From Nevskia sp. (GTDB taxonomy: Bacteria; Pseudomonadota; Gammaproteobacteria; Nevskiales; Nevskiaceae), in the NCBI RefSeq assembly GCF_021732705.1, contig NZ_JAKFUM010000008.1:235667-299666 (forward strand): a DNA stretch of 64,000 nt, in the 5' to 3' direction. The notes under the pieces were generated by a model. The model was not told the origin of the DNA, made no database searches, and was given only the letters and a program-made list of their open reading frames with translations. This document shows positions 29,828-43,586 of this stretch, piece after piece (the first letter of the stretch is position 1; each line of letters opens with the position of its first letter). The position numbers and the translations under genes are program-made.

Positions 29828-30928
29828 ATGAATATCCAGATCTCTCGCGGTGAGCTCCTGTCGGCGCTGCAATCGGTCATCGGTGTCGTCGAACGTCGGC
29901 AGTCGCTGCCGATCCTCGGCAACCTGCTGCTCGAAGCGAAGGACGATCTGTTGATCCTCGTCGGCACCGATCTGGAACTGCAGGTCGAACGCAAGGTTCG
30001 CGTGCAGAACATCGCCCCGGGCCGCATCACGGCACCGGCGCGCAAGCTGCACGACATCTGCCGCGGCCTGCCGGAAGGCGCGATGCTCAGCCTCGAGTAC
30101 GCCGACAACAAGCTCACGCTGAAGTCCGGCCGCAGCCGTTTCGCGCTGGCGACCTTGCCGGCCGAGGAATTCCCGATGTTCTCGTCGGATCCGGCTGACG
30201 TCGAACTCGACTTGAGCAATCGCGAACTGAAGGATCTGCTGTCCCGTACGCAGTTCGCGATGGCCCAGCAGGATGTCCGCTACTACCTGAACGGCCTGCT
30301 GCTCGAAATCCGCCCAAGTCGTCTGCGCGCGGTTGCCACCGATGGTCACCGTCTGGCCATGGCGGAACTGAACCGCGAGCACAGCGCCAAGAAGGACACC
30401 CAGGTGATCCTGCCGCGCAAGACCGTCATCGAACTGCAGCGGCTGCTCGACACCAGCGAAGCGCCGGTCAAGCTGTCGCTGACGACGAACCAGATCCAGG
30501 TCGATGTCGAAGACCTGCGCCTGACCTCGAAGCTGATCGAAGGCCGCTTCCCGGACTACGAGCGCGTGATCCCGGAAGACTCGGACAAGATCGTCAAGTG
30601 CGGTCGCCAAAAGGTGCGTGCGGCGCTGTCGCGAGCGGCGATTCTGTCTAACGAGAAGTTCCGCGGCGTGCGCCTCACCGTTGCCGACGACATGCTGCGG
30701 ATCCAGACCCAGAATCCGGAACAGGAAGAAGCCGAGGAAGAAGTCGAGATCGAATACCAGGGTGCTTCGCTGGAGATCGGTTTCAACGTCAGCTACCTGC
30801 TGGACGCGCTCGATGCCATCGAAGGTGACGAGTTCATCTTCAAGCTGCGCAGCCCGGACGCCAGCGGCCTGATCCATGACGCGGCGCAGGCCAGCGGCAA
30901 GTTCGTCGTGATGCCGATGCGGCTGTAA
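29828..30928 (+). CDS. dnaN: DNA polymerase III beta subunit (sliding clamp)
   Basis: MNIQISRGELLSALQSVIGVVERRQSLPILGNLLLEA...; C-terminal FVVMPMRL. Confidence 0.98.
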   Translation: MNIQISRGELLSALQSVIGVVERRQSLPILGNLLLEAKDDLLILVGTDLELQVERKVRVQNIAPGRITAPARKLHDICRGLPEGAMLSLEYADNKLTLKSGRSRFALATLPAEEFPMFSSDPADVELDLSNRELKDLLSRTQFAMAQQDVRYYLNGLLLEIRPSRLRAVATDGHRLAMAELNREHSAKKDTQVILPRKTVIELQRLLDTSEAPVKLSLTTNQIQVDVEDLRLTSKLIEGRFPDYERVIPEDSDKIVKCGRQKVRAALSRAAILSNEKFRGVRLTVADDMLRIQTQNPEQEEAEEEVEIEYQGASLEIGFNVSYLLDALDAIEGDEFIFKLRSPDASGLIHDAAQASGKFVVMPMRL

Positions 30929-30957
30929 GCGGCTGCCAAGCCGGGAACCATGCTTCC

Positions 30958-34460
<3,503 letters not shown>

Positions 34461-34551
34461 TCGACGACGGCGACTCGGCGTTGCGGTCGACAACGATCCG
34501 CGCGGCTGATTGCCAGGCAGAACGCCGCGCATCGTCGCCAAGGTTGCCACG

Positions 34552-34935
34552 ATGAATGACTCGCTCCAGCCGCTGCGCATCCCCGGCGGCTGGCACGTGT
34601 CGTGGAACACGCTGTTCGAAGCGGACCCGACGCCCGAGAACGTCGCGCACGGCTATTTCGGCGGCTCGTCGTTGTTTGCCGCGACCCACGAGTCCTTGCG
34701 GTTGCAACTCGATCTTGTTTGGCAGCCCGAGGATGACCCGCAAGGCGAATACCGGCTGATCGTCGAATACGCGCCGTGGCTGCGAACGCCAAACGGCCGC
34801 CGCCGAAAGGATGTCCCGCTCGATTTTCGCAATGCACGGCTCGTGCACGAATTCAGCACGCGAAATCGAATCGAACTGGTCCGCGAACTCGAAAAGTCGC
34901 TGCGCGGGCGCAGCGAGTGGATCGAGCATTCTTGA
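34552..34935 (+). CDS. Hypothetical protein
   Basis: 127-aa ORF with ATG at 34552: IPGGWHVSWNTLFEADPTPENVAHGYFGGSSLFAA. Confidence 0.55.
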   Translation: MNDSLQPLRIPGGWHVSWNTLFEADPTPENVAHGYFGGSSLFAATHESLRLQLDLVWQPEDDPQGEYRLIVEYAPWLRTPNGRRRKDVPLDFRNARLVHEFSTRNRIELVRELEKSLRGRSEWIEHS

Positions 34936-34998
34936 CAGCACGCTGTATCGTCTCGGACGGGATTACGCTCGCCAGAACGCAGGCAGAGCGAGATTCGA

Positions 34999-35538
34999 AT
35001 GGCAAAGCTCCGAGCGCTTGAGCACGTCGCACGGACATTGGCGACGATGTTCGTGAGCCGCAACAACGATGTCGACGGCTACTGGGCCATCGGCCGCTTG
35101 TACCGGATCGCCATCGCGAACGGTCGGACCCCGCTTGAACTCAACCTGCTGGCTTCAGCAGATGACGTGCATCAAGTCGGGGATTTGCGCATTGTTCGTC
35201 AGCACTATGCGAACGATCTGCTCATGCAGCTCCGTCATGCCGGCGTAGGAGCCGTGCCGTTCAAGGTGGCGGTGATCCGGGTTCACTTCGCCCTTTCGCG
35301 TCAGCAGCCCGCCCGGTTCGACGCCAGCTACGGTACCTATTACGGTGATCCGGTCGAATGCATCGTGGAACTGGAAACCGAAGTGGGACACGCCTGCAGG
35401 GCGTCCGCGCGGACACGTGCAGCGCCACATGACGCGACGCGCGAACAGCAGAGGCTTGACGCTCACGCCGTTCGCTTGGATTCGACGCATTTAGCACCGA
35501 TTGCTGCCTCGTCAGTTGGCAGCTTTACGGAGCGCTAG
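34999..35538 (+). CDS. Hypothetical protein; C-terminus may be altered
   Basis: MAKLRALEHVARTLATMFVSRNNDVDGYWAIGRLYRIA...; Arg/Ala-rich tail after about 35,390 looks atypical. Confidence 0.5.
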   Translation: MAKLRALEHVARTLATMFVSRNNDVDGYWAIGRLYRIAIANGRTPLELNLLASADDVHQVGDLRIVRQHYANDLLMQLRHAGVGAVPFKVAVIRVHFALSRQQPARFDASYGTYYGDPVECIVELETEVGHACRASARTRAAPHDATREQQRLDAHAVRLDSTHLAPIAASSVGSFTER

Positions 35539-35813
35539 CCATCCTCCTGGTACCTCAGTGTGTGTGTCGCGCCAAGGTTCTGAAGCAGCTCGGTACCTGT
35601 CAGCGTTGGGTGCCGCGTGTTCAACGCGCCGAGCGGTTTGCGAAGCAATCGGGGCGGTGCAGCGTTGCGCTTAGCAACGCCTTGCTGCGGCTTGCGGCGG
35701 TGTATTGGGCGAATCGCGGCGACACGCATGCCTTGCAGACGGGTTTCTCGTGACTCCAGGGCGAGTGCCTGCGACCAATGCTGATTACAGGCCCTACTGC
35801 TGTGACCGTTCCC

Positions 35814-36638
35814 TTACTTCACCAAAGCCCGATACGCCGCCGGTGCGATGCCATACGCCGCGCGAAAACTGCGGGTGAAATGCGATTGATCGTGGAAGCC
35901 TGCGTCTGCGGCGATATCGACGATGCCGCGCGAAGTGCTGGCCACGGCGGCGGCGGCGCGTTCCAGGCGGTGACGTCGGGCGTAGTCGCCGGGTGAGCAG
36001 CCGCTCACGGCGCGAAAGGCCCGGGCCAGGTAGACCGGGTGCAGGTCGAAGCTGCGGGCAAGGCGATTCAGGCCGTCCGCTTCGAGGGCGAAGGCCGGGT
36101 CGTCGCGCAGGGCGTCCTGACAGCGCCGGAGCCAGGCCGGCGCACGGTCGAGCGTGCGTTCGATGTCGGCCGCGAAAGACCCAGCGAGCTCGGCGACGAG
36201 GCTGTCGGCATCGATCGCACTGGGCTCGGGCCGGTGCAGCACCTGCAGCAGCCGTTGCAGGCTGCGCTGGCTGGCCGCGCCCTGTCGCGCAACCGGCCAG
36301 CCCGGCAGGCGCAGGTCCCGGCTCAGCCGCTGCCAATGTGCAAAGCCGATGGTGATCGCGGAAAAGCGCGCTTCTTCAAGCACTTGCGTTTCGGCGAAGC
36401 AATCATGGTGCTCGGTGCCGGGCGGATTGAACAGCAGCAGCGGCTCGCGCAGGTCGGCGTCGGCGGCGCCATCGGCCAGGCTGTCATAGCGGCCGCGTTC
36501 GACCACGATGAAGTGCGCCTCGACATGCCGATGCTCGACGATGTCGTGCGCCGGCACGCTCGGCACGCAGCGGCTGATGCCGACGTCCGCGACCTGCTGG
36601 CGCGCCAGAACCTGTCCAAGAATGCGGGTGGCGGTCAT
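35814..36638 (-). CDS. AraC-family transcriptional regulator
   Basis: LARSFDLHPVYLARAFRAVSGCSPGDYARRHRLERAAAAV...IAADAGFHDQSHFTRSFRAAYGIAPAAYR. Confidence 0.93.
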   Translation of the reverse strand: MTATRILGQVLARQQVADVGISRCVPSVPAHDIVEHRHVEAHFIVVERGRYDSLADGAADADLREPLLLFNPPGTEHHDCFAETQVLEEARFSAITIGFAHWQRLSRDLRLPGWPVARQGAASQRSLQRLLQVLHRPEPSAIDADSLVAELAGSFAADIERTLDRAPAWLRRCQDALRDDPAFALEADGLNRLARSFDLHPVYLARAFRAVSGCSPGDYARRHRLERAAAAVASTSRGIVDIAADAGFHDQSHFTRSFRAAYGIAPAAYRALVK

Positions 36639-36812
36639 TCTCGGACGCTAGACGATTTTCCTGTCCGCTGACGACTTTCGAACGTGCGGTCGGTGACTCG
36701 TCAGCCCCCGTGCCCGTCAGTCGACGGCGGTGTTCAGGTTGCCGGCGTACAAGTGTCGGATCGCGCGTGCTTGTTACGCTCGCGGCTTCTGTCCTCGACC
36801 GCACGCTCGTTC

Positions 36813-38015
36813 ATGACTCGAAACCTGTTCAAAATCAGCATTGTGGCCGCCAGCTTCGCGCTGCTGTCGTCAGCCGTGGCAGCGGATCCAACGGCCAGCG
36901 ATGACGGCTGGACCGTCGCGCCGCCCGATGTGGCGGACGTGCTGCCGGACAGGCTCGCAGCGATGACCGAGGCCTTGCGCGCGAAGCGCTTCGAGTCGAT
37001 CACCAGCGTCGTCGTCGCGCGCCACGGCCGGATCGTCTACGAGCAGTATTTCGATGCCGAGCCTGCCGGTGACAGCCCGGCGACAGAAACCGGCCGTGAC
37101 GCCCTGCGCAACACGCGCTCGGCGACCAAGACGGTTGTCGGCATGCTGATCGGTCAGGCGATCGCCGATCACCGCATTGCCGGCGTATCCGCCCCGGTGC
37201 TGCGCAACCTGCCGAAGCGCTATGCCCGACACGGCGCGGAAACGCCGCGCAAGGCCGCGATCCGCTACGAGGATCTGCTGACGATGAGCGGGCCGCTGGA
37301 ATGCGATGACTGGAACGAGTGGTCCCGCGGCAATGAAGAGCGCATGTACCTGCTTGAAGACTGGCTCGATTTCTACTGGACGCTGCCGCTGCGCGGCTTC
37401 CCGGAATGGCAGCCGAAGCCGGCGGATTCGCCGTACGGCCGCGCGTTCAGCTACTGCACGGCTGGCGTCGTCAGCCTGGGCGCGGCGGTGGAAGGCGCGA
37501 CCGGCGAACCGCTGGATCGCTATGCCGAACGCCGGCTGTTTGCACCGCTCGGCATCACGCGCCTGCACTGGCAGCGGCTGCCGCTCGGCACCCCGATGGC
37601 CGGCGGCGGGCTCGGCCTGCGCAGCCGCGATCTGCTGAAGCTTGGCCAGCTGTACCTGCAAGGCGGCGTCTGGAACGGCAAGCCGCTGATGGACGCCGCG
37701 TGGGTGCAGCAATCCCTGAGCCCGAAGGCGCGCATGCCGGACGGCACGAACTATGGCTATCTGTGGTGGCTGCATCAGCTCAAGTCGGCGGACGGCCGGA
37801 CCCTCGGCACGGCGGCGATGAATGGCGCCGGCGGCAACAGCGTGCAGGTGATACCGGCGCTCGATGCCGTGATCGTCATCACCAGCACCAACTTCCAGAT
37901 TCGCAACGCGCCGAAGCTCACGTTCCAGCTGCTGACCGAGCATCTGCTGCCGGCGTTGCCGGACTCCGCACCACCAGCCGCCGGCGCTGCCTCTGGAGAC
38001 ACGCCAAGGCATTGA
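36813..38015 (+). CDS. Serine hydrolase (beta-lactamase/class C-like), exported
   Basis: Signal peptide; NTRSATKTVVGMLIGQAIAD (SxxK), YCTAGVVSLG, GAGGNSVQVIP. Confidence 0.88.
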   Translation: MTRNLFKISIVAASFALLSSAVAADPTASDDGWTVAPPDVADVLPDRLAAMTEALRAKRFESITSVVVARHGRIVYEQYFDAEPAGDSPATETGRDALRNTRSATKTVVGMLIGQAIADHRIAGVSAPVLRNLPKRYARHGAETPRKAAIRYEDLLTMSGPLECDDWNEWSRGNEERMYLLEDWLDFYWTLPLRGFPEWQPKPADSPYGRAFSYCTAGVVSLGAAVEGATGEPLDRYAERRLFAPLGITRLHWQRLPLGTPMAGGGLGLRSRDLLKLGQLYLQGGVWNGKPLMDAAWVQQSLSPKARMPDGTNYGYLWWLHQLKSADGRTLGTAAMNGAGGNSVQVIPALDAVIVITSTNFQIRNAPKLTFQLLTEHLLPALPDSAPPAAGAASGDTPRH

Positions 38016-38066
38016 TTTCGTGCAGCGTTTGCGGGACAGTCCGGCAGCAACCGGAGTGCTCGATCG

Positions 38067-38816
38067 ATGAAGACGCTGGCGATCTACAACGTCAAGGGCG
38101 GGGTCGGAAAGACCGCGGCGGCGGTCAATCTCGCGTATCTGGCCGCCGAATCCGGCCTGCCGACCGTGCTGTGGGATCTCGATCCGCAGGGTGCGGCGAG
38201 CTGGTATCTGCATGGCGATGACGCGAAGGCGCCGGACAAGTCGGTCTGGCGCGGCTCGTCGCCGATCGGCCGCCGCATCGTCGCCACGCCGCATCACGAG
38301 CAGCTGCACCTGATTCCGGCCGATCTCGAAACCCGCCACCTCGACGTCTGGCTGCGCAAGGACGACAACAGTCACGACCGGCTGGCGAGCCTGATCGAGC
38401 CGCTGTCGGAGCAGTACAGCCTCGTCGTGCTCGACTGCCCGCCCAGCCTGTCGCATGTCGCCGACAACATCTTCGCGGCGGCCGATCGCATCCTCGTGCC
38501 GACGGTGCCGACGCACCTGAGCCTGCGCGCGCTGATGACCTTGATCGACTACTTCAAGGCGCACGAGCTGCCGCGCACGCGGCTGAAGCCGTTCTGGTCG
38601 ATGGCGGACCGCCGCCGCGGCCTGCATCGCGGCTTGATCGAGCAGCCGCCGAAAGCGATGAAGGATGTCTGCGCCTCGGTCATTCCGTACGCGGCATCGG
38701 TCGAACGCATGGGCGAAACGCGGGCGCCGATCGCGCTCAGCGAGCCATCGAGCTACGCCGCCGAGGCCTACCGGGCGCTGTGGGCCGAAAACGCGAACTA
38801 CCTGCGGCGCGGGTGA
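38067..38816 (+). CDS. ParA-family ATPase (orphan)
   Basis: YNVKGGVGKTAAAVNLAYLAAESGLPTVLWDLDPQGAAS; VVLDCPPSLSH. Confidence 0.92.
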   Translation: MKTLAIYNVKGGVGKTAAAVNLAYLAAESGLPTVLWDLDPQGAASWYLHGDDAKAPDKSVWRGSSPIGRRIVATPHHEQLHLIPADLETRHLDVWLRKDDNSHDRLASLIEPLSEQYSLVVLDCPPSLSHVADNIFAAADRILVPTVPTHLSLRALMTLIDYFKAHELPRTRLKPFWSMADRRRGLHRGLIEQPPKAMKDVCASVIPYAASVERMGETRAPIALSEPSSYAAEAYRALWAENANYLRRG

Positions 38817-38820
38817 GCGC

Positions 38821-39789
38821 TCAGGCAGCGGGCGGCGCCACCAGCACCCGCGCCGGTTCGCCGCGCAAGGCGCGCAACACTTCGTCGACGGTACGTTCGC
38901 GCAGTTCCTGAATCGCGTCCGGGCTCGAGAACGCGATGTGCGGCGTCGCGATCACGCGCGGGTGCCTGGTGACGGTCGCGGGCGGATCGGGCTCGCCGGC
39001 GATGACGTCGAGCGCGGCCGCATCGAGCTGGCCCGCGTCCAGCGCATCCAGCAGGGCGGCATTGTCGACCAGTCCGCCGCGGCTGACGTTGATGAACAGC
39101 GCGCCGCGCTTCATCTGCGCGAAGCAGGCGGCATCGAACAGGTTCGCGGTGGCCGGCGACAGCGGCACCAGCGCGATCACGACATCGGCCTGCGGCAGCA
39201 AGGCCGCCATCGTCATCCATTCGACGCGGGCGGCGTCCTCGCCGGTCGGTGCGGTGCGGCCGCAGGCGATCGTCCGCAGGCCCCAGCCGGACAGTTTGCG
39301 GGCGATCAGCTTGCCGGCGCGGCCGTAGCCGACGAGGCCGACGGTCAGCCCGCGCGTGCGCTTGAGCTGTGCCAGCGCCGGGTTCCAGTGGCCGCGCTTG
39401 ACCTCGCGATCCCACTGCACGATGCCGCGCGACCACGCCAGCAGCATCGCCACGGCATGGTCGGACACTTCCTCGACGCAGTAGTCCGGCACGTTGGTGA
39501 CGCGTGCACCGGCGGCCCAGGCGGCGTCGAGCGCGATGTTGTCGAGGCCGACGCCGTAACGCGCGACGATCGCCAGATCGCGGCAATGGCCGATCGCGGT
39601 GGCCGAGACCTGCGCCCAGCAGGTCATGATCGCCTGCGGCCGTTCGCGCTCGGCGATGGCCTCGATCTCTTCGCGCGGCAGTGCGGCCGAACGCCCGGCG
39701 ACCAGCCGATGACCCGCGGCTTCGAACTGCTGGCGCTCGTAGTCGAGATTCGGCCAGGCGAAGTCGGTGATGAAGATGGTCTGGGTCAC
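38821..39789 (-). CDS. D-2-hydroxyacid dehydrogenase, NAD-binding
   Basis: GLVGYGRAGKLIARKLSGWG; FINVSRGGLVDNAALLDAL; ATPHIAFSSPDA; GTG start. Confidence 0.9.
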   Translation of the reverse strand: MTQTIFITDFAWPNLDYERQQFEAAGHRLVAGRSAALPREEIEAIAERERPQAIMTCWAQVSATAIGHCRDLAIVARYGVGLDNIALDAAWAAGARVTNVPDYCVEEVSDHAVAMLLAWSRGIVQWDREVKRGHWNPALAQLKRTRGLTVGLVGYGRAGKLIARKLSGWGLRTIACGRTAPTGEDAARVEWMTMAALLPQADVVIALVPLSPATANLFDAACFAQMKRGALFINVSRGGLVDNAALLDALDAGQLDAAALDVIAGEPDPPATVTRHPRVIATPHIAFSSPDAIQELRERTVDEVLRALRGEPARVLVAPPAA

Positions 39790-39866
39790 GGCGACGTGTC
39801 GGGATGGGGGTCGGACAGGCTGCCGTGGCACGTTCCGGAGCGCTCGGCGCACAGGCCGAGCGAGGC

Positions 39867-40967
39867 TCAGCCGCCGTCCGGCAGGATCGCCAGCAGCTTC
39901 GCGAGCCGGGCCTGCAAGCTCGCGGCATCCGGTGCGGTGACGGTGGCGTGGCCGATCTTGCGCTGCGGTTTCGGCGTCTTGCCGTACAGATGCGTGTGCA
40001 CGCCTTCGAGTGCGCTGGCGGCCTCGATGTCCGGCGCGAGCCCGATGTAGTTGACCATCACCGACGCGCCGCGCAGCGCGGTCGATCCGAGCGGCAGGCC
40101 GACGATCGCCCGCAGGTGGTTCTCGAACTGCGAGGTTTCGGCCCCTTCAATGGTCCAGTGGCCGGAGTTGTGGACTCTCGGCGCGATCTCGTTGGCGATC
40201 AGCTCGCCGTTCGCGACGAAGAACTCGAACGCGAGCACGCCGACGTAGTCCAGATGCTCGGCCACGCGGCGGGCGTAGGCCTCTCCCATCGCCTGCAGCG
40301 GGTCGTTCACGGTCGGCGTGGCCGTGCGCAGGATGCCGGCGCGGTGCACGTTCTCGACCAGCGGATAGAACGCCATCGAGCCGTCGCGTGCCCGCACTGC
40401 GAGGCACGAGACCTCGCGCGTGAACGGCACGAACGCTTCGAGGATCAGCGGCTGCCCACCGATCGCGTTCCACGCGGCATCGAGATCGGCCGGCGTGCGC
40501 AGCACGGCCTGACCCTTGCCGTCGTAGCCCATGCGCCGGGTCTTGAGCACGGCCGGCAGGCCGGTGATGGCGACGGCGGCGGCGAGCCCTTCGCGGCTGT
40601 CGACCGCCGCATGCGTCGGCACCGGAATGCCGAGCGAGGAGAACAGCGCCTTTTCCGACAGCCGATCCTGACCGGCCGTCAGCGCCCGCGGGTTCGGGTG
40701 CAGCGGCACGCGGGCGGCGACGAACTCGGCGGCGACGTTCGGCACGTTCTCGAACTCGAACGTCGCCAGATCGATCTGACCGCAGAAATCGGCGAGCGCG
40801 CGTTCATCGGTGTAGTCGGCGTGGATGTGCGCGCCGAGCGGCGCGGCGCAGGCTTCGCTGGCCGGGTCGAGGAAGACGAAATCGACATCGAGCGGATAGC
40901 CGGCGAGCCCGAGCATGCGGCCCAGCTGGCCGGCGCCGAGGATGCCGATGCGGGTACCGGACTTCAT
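39867..40967 (-). CDS. purK: 5-(carboxyamino)imidazole ribonucleotide synthase
   Basis: RIGILGAGQLGRMLGLAGYPL; GQAVLRTPADLDAAW; RVHNSGHWTIEGAETSQFENHLRAI. Confidence 0.97.
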   Translation of the reverse strand: MKSGTRIGILGAGQLGRMLGLAGYPLDVDFVFLDPASEACAAPLGAHIHADYTDERALADFCGQIDLATFEFENVPNVAAEFVAARVPLHPNPRALTAGQDRLSEKALFSSLGIPVPTHAAVDSREGLAAAVAITGLPAVLKTRRMGYDGKGQAVLRTPADLDAAWNAIGGQPLILEAFVPFTREVSCLAVRARDGSMAFYPLVENVHRAGILRTATPTVNDPLQAMGEAYARRVAEHLDYVGVLAFEFFVANGELIANEIAPRVHNSGHWTIEGAETSQFENHLRAIVGLPLGSTALRGASVMVNYIGLAPDIEAASALEGVHTHLYGKTPKPQRKIGHATVTAPDAASLQARLAKLLAILPDGG

Positions 40968-40992
40968 CAGGCGAGCGCTCCGTCGGTTCCGG

Positions 40993-41505
40993 TCACGGCA
41001 GCGGCAGGGCGCCGTCGTTCAGCACCTTCGCGGTCTGCGCGGCGCGGTAGGCATCGAGCTTTGCGGCCAGGCCTGAGTCTTCGATCGCGAGGATCGCCGC
41101 CGCCAGCAGCGCGGCGTTGGTGGCACCGGCGGTGCCGATCGCGAGGGTCGCCACCGGAATGCCGGCCGGCATCTGCACGATCGACAGCAGCGAATCGACC
41201 CCGGACAGCATCCGCGACTGCACCGGCACGCCGAGCACCGGCAGGCGGGTCTTCGACGCGGCCATGCCCGGCAGATGGGCCGCGCCGCCGGCACCGGCGA
41301 TGATCACCTTCAGGCCGCGTGCGGCGGCGCCGCCGGCGTAGTCGAACAGCAGGTCCGGCGTGCGATGGGCCGAGACCACGCGGGTTTCGTAGGCGATGCC
41401 AAGCTCGCCGAGCGTGCGCGCGGCATGCTCCATCGTCTCCCAGTCGGAGCGGGAGCCCATGATCACGCCGACCACGGGCGCGGACTTGCTGGAAGGTTCG
41501 GACAC
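40993..41505 (-). CDS. purE: 5-(carboxyamino)imidazole ribonucleotide mutase
   Basis: [52 protein letters not shown]. Confidence 0.97.
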   Translation of the reverse strand: MSEPSSKSAPVVGVIMGSRSDWETMEHAARTLGELGIAYETRVVSAHRTPDLLFDYAGGAAARGLKVIIAGAGGAAHLPGMAASKTRLPVLGVPVQSRMLSGVDSLLSIVQMPAGIPVATLAIGTAGATNAALLAAAILAIEDSGLAAKLDAYRAAQTAKVLNDGALPLP

Positions 41506-41700
41506 GGCGCAGGAATTCCGGTGCGGGCAGCGGCTTGAATCGCCAGGCGACTCACAAAAGGGCGGCGATTATTTCACCAGCGGCCCGAAATCGCACCCCG
41601 CCCGGCCGACGCGACGGCCGCTCCTGCCGGCACCGGCCGCGCGCCGGAATCGATCGCGCAGCTCACGGGCCACCGTCATGCCGCCTTCCGGACGCCTTCA

Positions 41701-41755
41701 AGCGGCGATCAGCGGCCGATCAGCGGCCGATCAGGGGGCGATCAGGGGGCGATCA
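41701..41755. repeat. 11-bp tandem repeat (about 5 units) containing phased GATC sites
   Basis: agcggcgatc|agcggccgatc|agcggccgatc|agggggcgatc|agggggcgatc|aggtcg. Confidence 0.85.
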
Positions 41756-42488
41756 GGTCGAAATCGGCATTGACGCTGGCGCTGTAGCGGATCTGGCCGG
41801 CGGAAAAGCCGAACTGCTCGTTGCCGGTGTCGGCTTCCGGCGCGGCCGCGGCCACCGCCACGTAACGGCTCTTCTGCGCGAACGGCGGCGGCGTGAATTC
41901 GGCGTTGGCGTTCAGCGTGTGCACGGCACCCAGCTTCACGCCGAGCGCATCCGCCAGCACCTTTGCCTTGGCCCGGGCATCGTCGGCGGCCTTGGCCAGC
42001 GCGTCGCGGGTCAGGCTCTCGGCCTTCGAGGATTCGAGCGCCGGATCGGACACATTGTTGATGCCGGCGGCGGTCGCCTTCAGCAGCACGTCGCCGATCT
42101 TGTCGAGATCGCGCACCACCACTTCGATGCCGCGGGTCAGGTGATAGCCGAGGAACTTGCGGCCGCCCTTGGCGTTGTAGTCGTACTCCGGCTGGATGCT
42201 CAGGCCGGCCGTGGAGATGTCGGCCTCGGCGATGCCGAGCGCCTTGGCCTGCGCCAGATAGTCGCGGACGATGCGGCTGACCTCGGTCTGCGCGGCACGC
42301 AGGTCGAGCTTGGTGGTCTCGACCTGCATCGAGATCCGGGCCCGGTCCGGCGTTGCCACGACTTCGCCGCGGCCGCTGACATTGACCGAGCGGCGATCCG
42401 GCGGGGCCTCGCCATGAGCCAGTGCGGGCGCGGCGCCGAGCAGCAGCATCAGGCTGGCGGCAGTGGTGGTGAGCAGCGGGTGGCGCAT
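41742..42488 (-). CDS. SIMPL domain (DUF541) exported protein
   Basis: Signal peptide; SVNVSGRGEVVATPDRARISMQVETT; ISTAGLSIQPEYDYNAKGG. Confidence 0.9.
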   Translation of the reverse strand: MRHPLLTTTAASLMLLLGAAPALAHGEAPPDRRSVNVSGRGEVVATPDRARISMQVETTKLDLRAAQTEVSRIVRDYLAQAKALGIAEADISTAGLSIQPEYDYNAKGGRKFLGYHLTRGIEVVVRDLDKIGDVLLKATAAGINNVSDPALESSKAESLTRDALAKAADDARAKAKVLADALGVKLGAVHTLNANAEFTPPPFAQKSRYVAVAAAAPEADTGNEQFGFSAGQIRYSASVNADFDLIAP

Positions 42489-42654
42489 CGATCGATCTCC
42501 TGAACGAAAAAGCGGCCTTCGTGGCCGCGGCAGGGGCTTGGACAACGCCGACAGCGGCTTCGTGCCACCCGTGCCGCAAGGGCTGGCCGGACCGGCAAAG
42601 CCGACCCCGAAACGCTAGACTGACGCGTTTTCCCGCGCTGGAACAAGCCGCCTC

Positions 42655-43206
42655 ATGTCGTACAGCCAACACACCACCGTCACGCTGAGCCGCGATGTCA
42701 TCGGCGTGCTGATTCCCGCCGGCACGCGGGTCGAACTGCCGCTGGGCGCGGAAGCGACGATCACGCAGGCGCTCGGCGGCAGCTACACGGTGGAGGTGCA
42801 GGGTCACCTGTTCCGCATCGACGGCAAGGATGCCGACGCGCTCGGCCGCGAGGTGACCGGCGAAGTCGTGCTGTCCGACAACGCCGGCGAAGAGGAAGTG
42901 GCCGCCGCCGTGCGCCGCCAGCTCGAAACGGTCTACGACCCGGAAATCCCGATCAACATCGTCGAGCTGGGCCTCGTCTACGACTGCCGGCTCGAACCGT
43001 CGTTCGACAATGGCTGGAAGCTGAACGTGACGATGACCCTGACCGCACCCGGCTGCGGCATGGGCGACGTGCTGGTCAACGACGTCAAGACCAAGGCGCT
43101 GCAGGTACCGCTGGTGCGCGAGGCGGACGTCGAGCTGACCTTCGATCCGCCGTGGTCGCAGGACATGATGAGCGACTCCGCCAAGCTGCAGGCCGGCTTC
43201 CTGTGA
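42655..43206 (+). CDS. sufT: Putative Fe-S cluster assembly protein SufT
   Basis: DUF59 core YDPEIPINIVELGLVYDCRLE, TLTAPGCGMGDVL, DPPWSQDMMSDSAKLQAGFL; SufT-type N-terminus. Confidence 0.88.
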   Translation: MSYSQHTTVTLSRDVIGVLIPAGTRVELPLGAEATITQALGGSYTVEVQGHLFRIDGKDADALGREVTGEVVLSDNAGEEEVAAAVRRQLETVYDPEIPINIVELGLVYDCRLEPSFDNGWKLNVTMTLTAPGCGMGDVLVNDVKTKALQVPLVREADVELTFDPPWSQDMMSDSAKLQAGFL

Positions 43207-43586
43207 GCAACACGCTGACCCGTGGCGTGCGCGTGCAGGTGCAGCCGCGCTATGTCGCCGAGCAGTCCGAGCCGACCCGCTCGCACTTCCTGTTCGCCTA
43301 TCAGGTGACGATCCGCAACGAAGGCGACGAGACCGTGCAGCTGCTGTCGCGGCACTGGATCATCACCGACGGCGAAGGCAAGGCCGAGGAAGTGCGTGGC
43401 CCCGGCGTCATCGGCCAGCAGCCGACGCTCGCCCCCGGCGAAAGCTTCCAGTACACCAGCGGCTGCCCGCTGCCGACGCCGGTCGGCACCATGCATGGCA
43501 GCTACCAGATGGTGACGGCCGACGGCGAGAACTTCGACGCCGTGATCGAACCGTTCCGGCTGGCCGTACCGCGCGTGCTGAACTGA
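43203..43586 (+). CDS. apaG: ApaG domain protein
   Basis: SHFLFAYQVTIRNEGDETVQLLSRHWIITDGEGKAEEVRGPGVIGQQPTLAPGESFQYTSGCPL; GTG at 43203. Confidence 0.95.
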   Translation: MSNTLTRGVRVQVQPRYVAEQSEPTRSHFLFAYQVTIRNEGDETVQLLSRHWIITDGEGKAEEVRGPGVIGQQPTLAPGESFQYTSGCPLPTPVGTMHGSYQMVTADGENFDAVIEPFRLAVPRVLN

